From positions 1,240,001 to 1,304,000 of the forward strand of contig NZ_CP068083.1 of NCBI RefSeq assembly GCF_016725325.1: 64,000 nucleotides of DNA, read 5' to 3'. A model generated the notes under the pieces. That model was not told the origin of the DNA and did not search any database. It worked only from the letters and a program-made list of their open reading frames with translations. Shown one piece after another: positions 32,070 to 40,118 of this stretch. Made by a program: the position numbers and the translations under genes. Positions within the stretch are counted from its first letter, which is position 1; every line of letters begins with the position of its first letter. Source of the DNA: Sphingobacterium spiritivorum. Its GTDB lineage: Bacteria; Bacteroidota; Bacteroidia; Sphingobacteriales; Sphingobacteriaceae.

Positions 32070-33785
32070 CTAAATATTTCCTTTCTTCATTTCCTGCAGA
32101 GCATAATCAACAGCTCTGGCAGAGAAGGCCATATAGGTAAGGGATGGATTTTGAGTAGAAGTAGAAGTCATCGCTGCACCATCTGTCACAAATACATTGG
32201 GAACGGTGTGTATCTGATTCCATTTGTTGAGGACAGAAGTTTTAGGATCATTACCCATGCGTGCTCCTCCCATTTCATGGATATCCAGTCCCGGTGCCTG
32301 ACCATGGTCATCTTGCTTGATATTGGTAAATCCGGCTTCTTCAAACATTGCTGTCATCTGCTCCAGGTAGTCTTTTTTCATTTTTGCGTCATTGTCGTCG
32401 TATTCAACCGCTATTTTCAACAACGGAACTCCCCATGCATCTTTTTGAGAACTGTCTAATGTAACCTGACCCGATTCTTTCGGAATAGTCTCGCCCATCA
32501 TGTGGGATCCTACACCCCATAATCCATATTTAGGATTCAGGAGATTATTTTTGAAAGATTCGCCATATCCGGACTGATCAGCACTCTTTGAACGATACGC
32601 CCCAAATCCTGCTGCATATCCTCTCAGAAAATCTGTTTCCTGTTTATGTAGATTGCGGAACCGTGGAATATATCCTCCTCCGGCAGGATTACGGCCGTCG
32701 GTAGTATAGTCCATAAAACCTTCGTACTCTGCGTATATACGTGCACTGTAATTGTGAAAAGCAACATACTTGCCTAATACACCACTGTCGTTACCCAGAC
32801 CGTTTTCAAAGCGTTTGGATTTGGAATTAAGCAAGATCAGATTCGTATTCAATGCTGCTGCATTAACGAAAATTACCTTTGCAAAGAAATCCATCTCTTC
32901 CTTAGTCTCTGTATCAATTACTTTTACGCCTATCGCTTTTCCCTTTGTATCGTCATACAGAATAGAATGTACTACAGAGAAAGGTCTCAGCGTTATATTT
33001 CCAGTCTTCGCTGCCCACGGAATAGTGGACGCATTAGAACTAAAATAACCTCCGAAGGGACAGCCTCGCTGACAAAGTGTACGATTCTGACATTGTACAC
33101 GTCCCTGATCGAGGTGAATTTTATTAGGTTTGGATAAATGTGCACACCGCGCAGAGATCACTTTCCGCTCCGGATACTTGTTCTTCATGGTTTGCTGAAA
33201 ATACTTTTCTACTATATTCAGCGGATAGCCCGGAAGAAATTCTCCATCCGGAAGTTCCGGAAGACCATCTTTATCTCCTGCAATACCGGCAAAACGTTCT
33301 ACATAATCGTACCAGGGTTTCAGATCGGCGTAACGGATAGGCCAGTCAACGGCAAATCCATCGCGGGCAGGTCCTTCAAAATCAAAGTCTGACCAACGCT
33401 GTGTCTGTCTGGCCCATAGCAGAGATTTTCCACCAACCTGATAGCCACGGATCCAATCGAATGGTTTCTCCTGTACATAAGGATGCTCCTGATCTTTGAC
33501 AAAAAAATGTGCAGCATCTTCATGAAATGCATAACAACGGTTTACAATAGGATTTTCCTGCTGCACCTGATACGGCATCTCTCCGCGGTGCTCAAATTCC
33601 CAGGGGTAAAGATTGGTAGTAGGATAATCTTTGACATGCTTTACATCACGTCCTCTTTCCAATACCAATGTCTTTAATCCTTTTTCACATAGTTCCTTTG
33701 CAGCCCAACCACCACTTATTCCCGAACCAATGACGATAGCATCGTATGTTCTGTTCTTTACGCTGTCCGTATTTATATTTGCCAT
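32070..33785 (-). CDS. GMC-family FAD oxidoreductase (sugar 3-dehydrogenase-like large subunit)
   Basis: 571 residues with an N-terminal FAD-binding site (DAIVIGSGISGGWAAKEL, residues 15-32), the GMC loop GYQVGGKSLLWARQTQRW (near 125), and the C-terminal active-site region HEMGGARMG and NPSLTYMA. A CxxxxC-type cysteine cluster (CQNRTLCQRGCPFGG, near 234-248) is conserved in this subgroup. Related proteins, paired with a gluconate-2-dehydrogenase-subunit-3-like protein, oxidise C3 of glycosides to 3-keto sugars. That partner is encoded 15 bp upstream in the same direction. With DUF1080 elsewhere in the window it could feed oxidative glycoside cleavage. Family is firm; substrate is inferred. 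Confidence 0.88.
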   Translation of the reverse strand: MANINTDSVKNRTYDAIVIGSGISGGWAAKELCEKGLKTLVLERGRDVKHVKDYPTTNLYPWEFEHRGEMPYQVQQENPIVNRCYAFHEDAAHFFVKDQEHPYVQEKPFDWIRGYQVGGKSLLWARQTQRWSDFDFEGPARDGFAVDWPIRYADLKPWYDYVERFAGIAGDKDGLPELPDGEFLPGYPLNIVEKYFQQTMKNKYPERKVISARCAHLSKPNKIHLDQGRVQCQNRTLCQRGCPFGGYFSSNASTIPWAAKTGNITLRPFSVVHSILYDDTKGKAIGVKVIDTETKEEMDFFAKVIFVNAAALNTNLILLNSKSKRFENGLGNDSGVLGKYVAFHNYSARIYAEYEGFMDYTTDGRNPAGGGYIPRFRNLHKQETDFLRGYAAGFGAYRSKSADQSGYGESFKNNLLNPKYGLWGVGSHMMGETIPKESGQVTLDSSQKDAWGVPLLKIAVEYDDNDAKMKKDYLEQMTAMFEEAGFTNIKQDDHGQAPGLDIHEMGGARMGNDPKTSVLNKWNQIHTVPNVFVTDGAAMTSTSTQNPSLTYMAFSARAVDYALQEMKKGNI

Positions 33786-33800
33786 TTTCTTTGATTCTTT

Positions 33801-34292
33801 TTATGCGTTGATTTTCATTGCACCATTATACCTGCCCGGAACTAATTCATAAATTAGTTTATTCTTCATGACATATTCAGAATTAAGGTATCCCTGAGTG
33901 GCTCTTTTTTTGAATATCTTATAAAAAGCACTCTTTTCCTTTGCTTCTTCTTCGGATTTGAAATAGGCTCCGATCTTATCTGCCACAGCACCATCCAGAT
34001 CAGACCTGTTCTTCTCCAGTCCTTCCAGGAAAGCTTTTTGATCTTCCGGTGAATGACAATCATCTACCATCTTCATGATAAAGAGATGAAGATTTAACTT
34101 TTTACCACCCGGAGAATCTGTCTCAGGAATAAGTACATCCACCAGCTTAGCCAGGAATTCTTCATCCTTAGCAGATAACTTGATTGTATGCAGATCTATA
34201 GACGTTCCACCCTGCTCCCGCAGACAGGAAGGCAACAACGCCAGCCCTCCAGCAATAATAAAAAGTTGTTTTACCGCAGTCCTTCGGTTCAT
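33801..34292 (-). CDS. Gluconate 2-dehydrogenase subunit 3-family Tat lipoprotein
   Basis: Small partner of the GMC flavoprotein, probably needed for its export or electron transfer. 163 residues. It begins MNRRTAVKQLF, with a twin-arginine, and continues into a hydrophobic stretch ending LLPSC (Cys23). This looks like a Tat-exported lipoprotein that could carry the folded GMC subunit across the membrane. The body has DEEFLAKLVDVLIPETDSPG (about 43-62), the hallmark of the subunit-3 family. It lies 15 bp before the GMC gene. Confidence 0.88.
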   Translation of the reverse strand: MNRRTAVKQLFIIAGGLALLPSCLREQGGTSIDLHTIKLSAKDEEFLAKLVDVLIPETDSPGGKKLNLHLFIMKMVDDCHSPEDQKAFLEGLEKNRSDLDGAVADKIGAYFKSEEEAKEKSAFYKIFKKRATQGYLNSEYVMKNKLIYELVPGRYNGAMKINA

Positions 34293-34393
34293 AACATGAT
34301 GTTTATAATTTGTAATATTAGAAATATTCTAACAAAAATCAAAAAGCTAAATCGATTAAAGCCAGTAATAATTTCAAGACATTCCCTAATATT

Positions 34394-35056
34394 TTAAGAG
34401 ATATTATTTTTAAGGTAGTTCCAGACTTCACGAAGATCTGTGAACAACTGATCTGCAACGGCTAATTTTTCACGCTCCAGGGGTTGTTTGGAGACTCCCA
34501 CACAATACAAACCAGCAGCCTTAGCCGCTTTCGTACCTGTAATGGTATCTTCAATTGCGACACAATCTTTCGGATCTAAGCCGGCCTGCTCAGCGGCCAG
34601 AAGATAAGGCTCCGGATCTGGTTTAGGAGACTGTACATCGTCTCTGGTCACAATCAGCGAAAAATAAGAGAGCAGATCATGATGCCCCAATACGGTATCA
34701 ACAGTGGTCATGAAACTGGAAGTAACCAATCCGATTTTGACTTGCTGCTCTTTCAGATGCTCCAGAATTTCTTTTGCATAAGGCATCAATGCTATGGTTC
34801 GCATATCCGACTGTGCATAAGCTGCTCTGGTGCGCTTCCACATGTACTCATTGGTAGTATCTATATTCCAGATTTTTCTCATTGTCTCCACATTGAAGGC
34901 CAATGTGTGTCCTGCGAAATGACGGATCCAGTCTTCAAAAGTAATATGGACAGCAAATTCTTCCGCCAGAATAGGTTGCCAGTTTTGGAAGTAAAAATAT
35001 TCCGAATCAATAAGGGTACCGTCCAGGTCAAAAAATACAGCTTTAAATTTATTCAT
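34394..35056 (-). CDS. HAD-superfamily sugar-phosphatase or beta-phosphoglucomutase-like protein
   Basis: 220 residues. HAD motif I is FFDLDGTLIDSE with nucleophile Asp10 and Asp12. A helical C1 cap covers about 18-85. Motif II is VTSS, motif III is the lysine of SPKPDPEPY, and motif IV is AIEDTITGTKAAKAAG. The cap and motifs match the beta-phosphoglucomutase/sugar-phosphatase subgroup. The exact substrate is unclear. A TAGCTTTG box (complement of 35061-35068) lies only 4 bp before the ATG, implying a very short or absent leader. Confidence 0.9.
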   Translation of the reverse strand: MNKFKAVFFDLDGTLIDSEYFYFQNWQPILAEEFAVHITFEDWIRHFAGHTLAFNVETMRKIWNIDTTNEYMWKRTRAAYAQSDMRTIALMPYAKEILEHLKEQQVKIGLVTSSFMTTVDTVLGHHDLLSYFSLIVTRDDVQSPKPDPEPYLLAAEQAGLDPKDCVAIEDTITGTKAAKAAGLYCVGVSKQPLEREKLAVADQLFTDLREVWNYLKNNIS

Positions 35057-35155
35057 GATACAAAGCTAAGGCTTTTGAACTGGTAAACTAAGGATTTGAT
35101 CCCGAAGTACACTATCTGTATGGTAAGGTCTCTGGCTACATAACAAAACTAATAC

Positions 35156-35186
35156 TTGTGAAAAAAAGCAAGTTTGGGTAAGTTTG
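35156..35186 (+). promoter_or_regulatory. Promoter of the FAH-family/M23 operon
   Basis: TTG at 35156-35158, 20-bp spacer, TAAGTTTG at 35179-35186: a full match to the Bacteroidota consensus. It leaves a leader of about 40 nt before the start at 35232. Confidence 0.75.
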
Positions 35187-35231
35187 TTGAGTATACGCAC
35201 ATTAACACTTTAGCAGTATACCTCAATTAAT

Positions 35232-35843
35232 ATGAAGATAATAGCCGTAGGTCGTAATTATATTGACCATGCCAAAGAACTTAATAATCCTGTACCGAAG
35301 ACTCCTGTTATCTTTATGAAACCGGATACAGCCCTGTTAAAAGACAACAAAGATTTTTATTATCCCGAGTTTTCTAAAGATATCCATTATGAAGTAGAGG
35401 TTGTACTTCGTGTCTGTAAAGAAGGCAAACATGTATCACAAAAATTTGCACATACGTATTATGATGCGATTGGTCTTGGTATTGACTTTACCGCACGGGA
35501 TATTCAACAGCAACATAAAGAGAAAGGATTGCCCTGGGAACTGGCCAAATCATTTGACGGTTCGGCAGTGATCAGTTCTTTTATACCTAAAGAGACATTT
35601 GCGGATCCTGCCCAACTCAGCTTTAGTCTTCAGAAGAACAAAGAAACAATGCAATCCGGAAATACAAAAGATATGATCTTTTCATACGATCAGCTGATTG
35701 TCTTTATTTCACAGTACATTACTTTACGTAAAGGAGATTTTATCTACACAGGAACACCCGCAGGAGTCGGCCCAGTCGCTATAGGAGATCGGCTCGAAGG
35801 ATTTATAGAAGAAAAAAACGTGTTTACCTGCCTGATTAAATAA
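35232..35843 (+). CDS. Fumarylacetoacetate hydrolase-family protein (FAHD1-like)
   Basis: 203 residues, the short form of the family. It has the N-terminal KIIAVGRNYIDHAKELNNP, then FMKPDTALL, the metal-binding acids in HYEVEVVLRV, and the closing FIYTGTPAGVGPVAIGD. Members of this size include acylpyruvate hydrolase and oxaloacetate decarboxylase activities; the sequence does not distinguish them. It is followed after only 5 bp by an exported peptidase gene, so they share a transcript although no functional link is evident. Confidence 0.9.
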   Translation: MKIIAVGRNYIDHAKELNNPVPKTPVIFMKPDTALLKDNKDFYYPEFSKDIHYEVEVVLRVCKEGKHVSQKFAHTYYDAIGLGIDFTARDIQQQHKEKGLPWELAKSFDGSAVISSFIPKETFADPAQLSFSLQKNKETMQSGNTKDMIFSYDQLIVFISQYITLRKGDFIYTGTPAGVGPVAIGDRLEGFIEEKNVFTCLIK

Positions 35844-35848
35844 TTTAA

Positions 35849-37570
35849 ATGAAGAAACTAAGTATATATATGGGGATATTGGCATTGACAACAGCGTCTG
35901 TATCAGCCCAAAATATCATTAAATCCCGAACATATCCGCAAAATTATTTCAGACAACCAATGGATATTACGCCACAGGCTTCCGGAGGATTCGGAGAACT
36001 GAGAGGCACACATTTTCATGCCGGAAACGATTACAGAACACAACAGCGAATCGGAATCCCGATCTATAGTGCCGCTGAAGGCTATGTATCGAGAGTTCGT
36101 GTACAGATCGGCGGTGGAGGTAACTCGGTATATGTGGATCATCCGAACGGGTATACTTCTGTATATCTGCATATGGATAGCTTCAATGATCAGCTCAGCG
36201 AAATTGTCAAAGCCGAACAGTATAAAAAGAAAAGCTTTGATGTGGATATAGAGCTGCCACGTAATAAGGTTGTCATGAAAAAGGGACAGCTTCTGGGCAA
36301 ATCCGGAAATACCGGCGGATCCGGCGGACCTCATCTTCATTTTGAAATAAGAGATACCAAAACCCAAAACCCGCTTAATTCGCAGCTTTTCGGATTGTAC
36401 TTTGAAGATAATGTAGCACCTGTGATCCGAGGAATCACGGTGTACGATATCGGAAATGATGTATTTGATGAAAACACCCCACGCAGACATCAGGGTATCA
36501 AAACTATTGGAAGCGGCACATACGGATTAGCCGGAGGTGCTCCCATACCGGTTAATGGAAAATTCGGATTGGGGATCAATACCATTGACAGGCATTCGGG
36601 AACAAACTTTAGCTTTGGCGTCTATTCCATTGAGCTCTTGCTGGATGATGCTCCGGTAAGTACGGTGGTCTTTGAGGAGTTATCATTTGCAACTTCCCGG
36701 GCGCTCAATTCATATATAGATTATCCCTATTTTATGAAGACGCAGGCAAAAATTCAAAAAAGCTTTAAGGACCCGAATAATACCGCTCCGATCTACAAGC
36801 AGTTGAATAATCTGGGCTTTATCGAACTAAAGGATAACAATGTGCATAAAGTTGATTATATCGTCAAGGACGTGCATGGTAATACCAGCAGGATCAGTTT
36901 TAATGTACAGCAAAATCCGACGTTCAATATCAGCCGAAAACCGCAGACCGGGACAGCCGTATTCAAATATGGTCATGAAAACAATTATGCTGCAGATAAT
37001 GTTCGGATAGCTGTTCCTAAGGGAGTGCTCTATAATGATCTTTATCTGAACTACTCTCAGGGAGGAAAACCAAGAGGGGGATACTCTACATTACAGCGTG
37101 TCCACAACGATATGGTGCCGCTGCTGGACAATTACAAATTGAGTATCAAACCGGATGCAACTCTACCGGCTTCACTACAGAGCAAGGCTATTATTGTTGA
37201 TGAAAGAGGCCGGTCAAAAGGAGGACGTTATGAAAATGGATGGGTTGTTACCTCCCTTCGGGACATGGGCAGTTATTATATTGCTGTAGACACAGTAGCT
37301 CCGGTCATCACAGCCCGAAATCTGACAAACGGTAAAAATCTTGCAAATCAGTCTAAGATCGATTTTACCATATCGGATAACCTGTCCGGTATACAAACCT
37401 TCAACGCATATATTGACGACAAATGGGTACTGATGGAATATGACCCTAAAAACCGTCATGTATGGCATCAGTTTGAACCTTCGCTGTCTAAAGGCAGGCA
37501 CACATTCAGACTGGAGGTAAAAGACATGAAAGATAACACGAAAATATACGAAGCGACTTTCACGAAATAA
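35849..37570 (+). CDS. Secreted M23-family (LytM) peptidase
   Basis: Cell-wall endopeptidase or regulator acting in the periplasm. The signal peptide MKKLSIYMGILALTTASVSA (cut near residue 20) leads straight to a LytM domain. It carries zinc ligands His57 and Asp61 in HFHAGND and His162/His164 in GPHLHFEIRD, so the metal site is complete. Residues from about 195 to 573 are beta-rich and end in an Ig-like segment (SIDFTISDNLSGIQTFNAY), perhaps for substrate or partner binding. The domain order (catalytic first, long tail after) is the reverse of most LytM proteins. Confidence 0.9.
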   Translation: MKKLSIYMGILALTTASVSAQNIIKSRTYPQNYFRQPMDITPQASGGFGELRGTHFHAGNDYRTQQRIGIPIYSAAEGYVSRVRVQIGGGGNSVYVDHPNGYTSVYLHMDSFNDQLSEIVKAEQYKKKSFDVDIELPRNKVVMKKGQLLGKSGNTGGSGGPHLHFEIRDTKTQNPLNSQLFGLYFEDNVAPVIRGITVYDIGNDVFDENTPRRHQGIKTIGSGTYGLAGGAPIPVNGKFGLGINTIDRHSGTNFSFGVYSIELLLDDAPVSTVVFEELSFATSRALNSYIDYPYFMKTQAKIQKSFKDPNNTAPIYKQLNNLGFIELKDNNVHKVDYIVKDVHGNTSRISFNVQQNPTFNISRKPQTGTAVFKYGHENNYAADNVRIAVPKGVLYNDLYLNYSQGGKPRGGYSTLQRVHNDMVPLLDNYKLSIKPDATLPASLQSKAIIVDERGRSKGGRYENGWVVTSLRDMGSYYIAVDTVAPVITARNLTNGKNLANQSKIDFTISDNLSGIQTFNAYIDDKWVLMEYDPKNRHVWHQFEPSLSKGRHTFRLEVKDMKDNTKIYEATFTK

Positions 37571-37707
37571 GACAGCCGGCAGGAATGCCAACAGATACAG
37601 ATTAGACAGATGGAATCTCACTCTTTTTAATTAATGAGCATAATCTTCTTCCTTTGTTCGTAGATCAGCATTATATTTTTTACTTTTAAGTCTTAAATTT
37701 TTCACAT

Positions 37708-38169
37708 ATGTCAACACTTGAAGCAGGAAACAAAGCACCGGATTTCAGTGCCAAAAACCAGAACGGGGAAACCATTCATCTTTCAGATTTCAAGGGCAAG
37801 AAAGTTATTTTATACTTCTACCCTAAAGACAATACTCCGGGTTGTACAACAGAAGCATGCAATTTCAGAGATAATTATCAATCGCTGAAAAAAGAGGGGT
37901 TTGAGATTTTGGGAGTCAGTATTGATACGGCATCTTCACACCAGAAATTTACAGCTAAACATGACCTTCCCTTTCAGTTGTTGGTAGATGAGGATAAAAG
38001 TTTGGTAGAGAAATATGGTGTATGGGTAGAAAAAAACATGTATGGTAAAAAATATATGGGTACAGCACGCACAACCTTTGTTATCGATGAAAAAGGAAAT
38101 ATCGAACACATCATCAAAAAGGTAGATAACAAAAATGCTTCCCAACAGATTCGGGATCTTTACCTTTAA
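37708..38169 (+). CDS. bcp: Thioredoxin-dependent peroxiredoxin, BCP type
   Basis: Reduces peroxides using thioredoxin. 153 residues with the BCP signature FYPKDNTPGCTTEACNFRD. Peroxidatic Cys46 and resolving Cys51 form the CxxxxC pair of the atypical 2-Cys class. The start fits the conserved MSTLEAGNKAPDF beginning. It stands alone ahead of glyS. A near -7 box (TAAATTTT, 37694-37701) is only 6 bp before the ATG. Confidence 0.95.
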   Translation: MSTLEAGNKAPDFSAKNQNGETIHLSDFKGKKVILYFYPKDNTPGCTTEACNFRDNYQSLKKEGFEILGVSIDTASSHQKFTAKHDLPFQLLVDEDKSLVEKYGVWVEKNMYGKKYMGTARTTFVIDEKGNIEHIIKKVDNKNASQQIRDLYL

Positions 38170-38278
38170 ATAAATGAAGAAAACAGAGTAGCAGGGATGT
38201 TAATATCAGACATAAAGAACACATCTTAAGTCTAACTCTTATTATCTAAATATCAAATATTTCTTATATTCGCCTCTT

Positions 38279-39748
38279 ATGAGCAAACAGACTGACGATT
38301 TTTTTAAAAGTGTAGTATCACACGCAAAGGAATACGGTTTTGTATTCCAATCAAGCGAAATATATGATGGCCTTAGCGCTGTATACGATTATGGCCAGTT
38401 AGGGTCTGAATTAAAGAATAACCTTAAGACGTACTGGTGGAAATCTATGGTACAGTTGAATGAAAATATTGTCGGTATTGATGCCGCCATTTTCATGCAC
38501 CCGACCACATGGAAAGCTTCCGGTCACGTAGATGGATTTAATGATCCTATGATCGACAATAAGGATTCGAAAAAGCGTTACCGCGCGGATCAGTTGATCG
38601 AGGATAAAATAGCGCGTTACGAAGCTGACGGAAAGACAGATAAAGCAGCTGCTTTATTAGCAGATCTGAACAAAGCATTAAATGCAGATGATCTGGCAGG
38701 ACTGAAAACGATCATCGAAGAACATAATATTGTATGTCCGGTATCCGGAACCAAAAACTGGACAGAAGTACGTCAGTTTAATCTGATGTTTGCAACTCAA
38801 ATGGGAGCTATGGCCGATGGTGCCGAGCAGGTATATCTGCGTCCTGAGACTGCTCAGGGTATCTTTGTAAACTTCCTGAATGTGCAAAAAACAGGTCGTA
38901 TGAAGATTCCTTTCGGTATCGCTCAGATTGGTAAAGCCTTCCGTAATGAAGTGATCGCACGTCAGTTTATTATGCGTATGCGTGAATTTGAACAAATGGA
39001 GATGCAGTTTTTCTGCAGACCGGGAACTGAAATGGAATGGTACAACAAATGGAAAGAAACACGTCTGAAGTGGCATTTGGCACTTGGTTTTAATCCGGAT
39101 AACTACCGCTACCATGATCACGATAAATTAGCACATTATGCAAATGCTGCTGTAGATATTGAGTTTAATTTCCCGTTTGGATTTAAAGAGGTAGAGGGTA
39201 TCCATTCCCGTACAGATTTTGACCTGAAACAACATCAGGAATTTTCTAAAAAGAAAATGCAATATTTTGATACGGAGATCAATCAAAACTACATTCCTTA
39301 TGTAGTCGAGACCTCTATAGGACTTGACCGCTTATTCCTTACTGTATTATGTAACTCACTGGTACAGGAAGATCTTTCTACAGACGAAAAACAGGATTCT
39401 CGTGTAGTGCTGAAATTCCCTCCTGCTCTTGCTCCGGTTAAAGCAGCTATTTTACCGTTGACCAAAAAAGATGGTCTTCCGGAAAAAGCACGTGAGATCA
39501 TGGCTACTTTAAAACTGGATTACAATGTCCAGTATGATGAAAAAGATGCTATCGGTAAACGTTACCGTCGTCAGGATGCTATCGGTACACCTTTCTGTAT
39601 CACAGTAGATCATCAGTCTCTGGAAGATAATACCGTTACTATCCGTGACCGCGACACCATGAAGCAGGAGCGTGTAGCAATTGCGGATCTGGAAAGAATC
39701 GTAAGTGACCTGGTAGGCTGGAATACGTTATTGAAAAAGCTAATATAG
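38279..39748 (+). CDS. glyS: Glycyl-tRNA synthetase, single-chain alpha2 type
   Basis: Charges tRNA-Gly. 489 residues of the eukaryote/Gram-positive-like class II form, not the alpha2beta2 type. Near the start it has FVFQSSEIYDGLSAVYDYG. Motif 2 runs from KAFRNEVIARQFIMRMREFE, motif 3 is VVETSIGLDRLF, and the C-terminal anticodon-binding domain covers about 370-489. A TATATTCG box ends 6 bp before the ATG. The 370 bp after the stop hold repeats rather than genes. Confidence 0.97.
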   Translation: MSKQTDDFFKSVVSHAKEYGFVFQSSEIYDGLSAVYDYGQLGSELKNNLKTYWWKSMVQLNENIVGIDAAIFMHPTTWKASGHVDGFNDPMIDNKDSKKRYRADQLIEDKIARYEADGKTDKAAALLADLNKALNADDLAGLKTIIEEHNIVCPVSGTKNWTEVRQFNLMFATQMGAMADGAEQVYLRPETAQGIFVNFLNVQKTGRMKIPFGIAQIGKAFRNEVIARQFIMRMREFEQMEMQFFCRPGTEMEWYNKWKETRLKWHLALGFNPDNYRYHDHDKLAHYANAAVDIEFNFPFGFKEVEGIHSRTDFDLKQHQEFSKKKMQYFDTEINQNYIPYVVETSIGLDRLFLTVLCNSLVQEDLSTDEKQDSRVVLKFPPALAPVKAAILPLTKKDGLPEKAREIMATLKLDYNVQYDEKDAIGKRYRRQDAIGTPFCITVDHQSLEDNTVTIRDRDTMKQERVAIADLERIVSDLVGWNTLLKKLI

Positions 39749-39768
39749 CTTTTAAGATATAAAAACAA

Positions 39769-39826
39769 GGTATCTAAAAAGTAAAGTCTAACCCTTTGAC
39801 AATTGCATATCTAAAATGATGCTGTA
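39769..39826. repeat. 58-bp repeat, copy 1
   Basis: Starts GGTATCTAAAAAGT and ends ATGATGCTGTA. It matches 40038-40095 at 53 of 58 positions. A strong hairpin follows it at 39853. Confidence 0.85.
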
Positions 39827-39852
39827 AGGGAGGTACATATAAAATCGCATAA

Positions 39853-39889
39853 AAATGGGGCTATCCAAGCTTTTTGGACAGCCCCATTT
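39853..39889. terminator. Hairpin between glyS and the M64 peptidase gene
   Basis: Arms 39853-39868 and 39874-39889 (around GGGGCT and AGCCCC) with one mismatch. The minus-strand reading is followed by TTTTTATG. It probably ends the convergent M64 gene and may also end glyS. Confidence 0.6.
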
Positions 39890-39918
39890 CTATTGTAGTA
39901 ACCTTGTTATAACTTTTC

Positions 39919-40016
39919 TCTACTTCTAAAGGAGAGATACCTGAAGGGCAGAGAGGTTAATTACAAAACTGCAAAATCTCTCCCTAACCCTCTCTTTAAA
40001 AATGAGAGGGAATCCG
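39919..40016. repeat. CTCTCC-type dispersed intergenic repeat
   Basis: Two adjacent palindromic pieces: GGAGAGATACC...GCAGAGAGGTTAA (39919-39961) and CTCTCCCTAACCCTCTC...GAGAGGG (39975-40012). Relatives occur at 6768-6795 and 56395-56440. Confidence 0.6.
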
Positions 40017-40037
40017 TTTGTCAAATAATAAAAAGAG

Positions 40038-40095
40038 GGTATCTAAAAAGTCAAGTCAAACCCTTTGAGAATTGCAGATCTGAAATGATGCTGTA
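40038..40095. repeat. 58-bp repeat, copy 2
   Basis: 53 of 58 bases match copy 1 at 39769. It is followed by CTTTTTGGACA-like sequence (here CCTTTTGGACAATCC), a remnant of the right arm of the hairpin that follows copy 1. The whole module seems duplicated and partly lost. Confidence 0.85.
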
Positions 40096-40118
40096 CCTTT
40101 TGGACAATCCATTTTTTG

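Noticed and set aside
39749..40118. Possible CRISPR-like array from two 58-bp repeats
   Set aside because: Only two copies, 211 bp apart, with 5 mismatches and a hairpin terminator between; no spacer pattern or cas genes.
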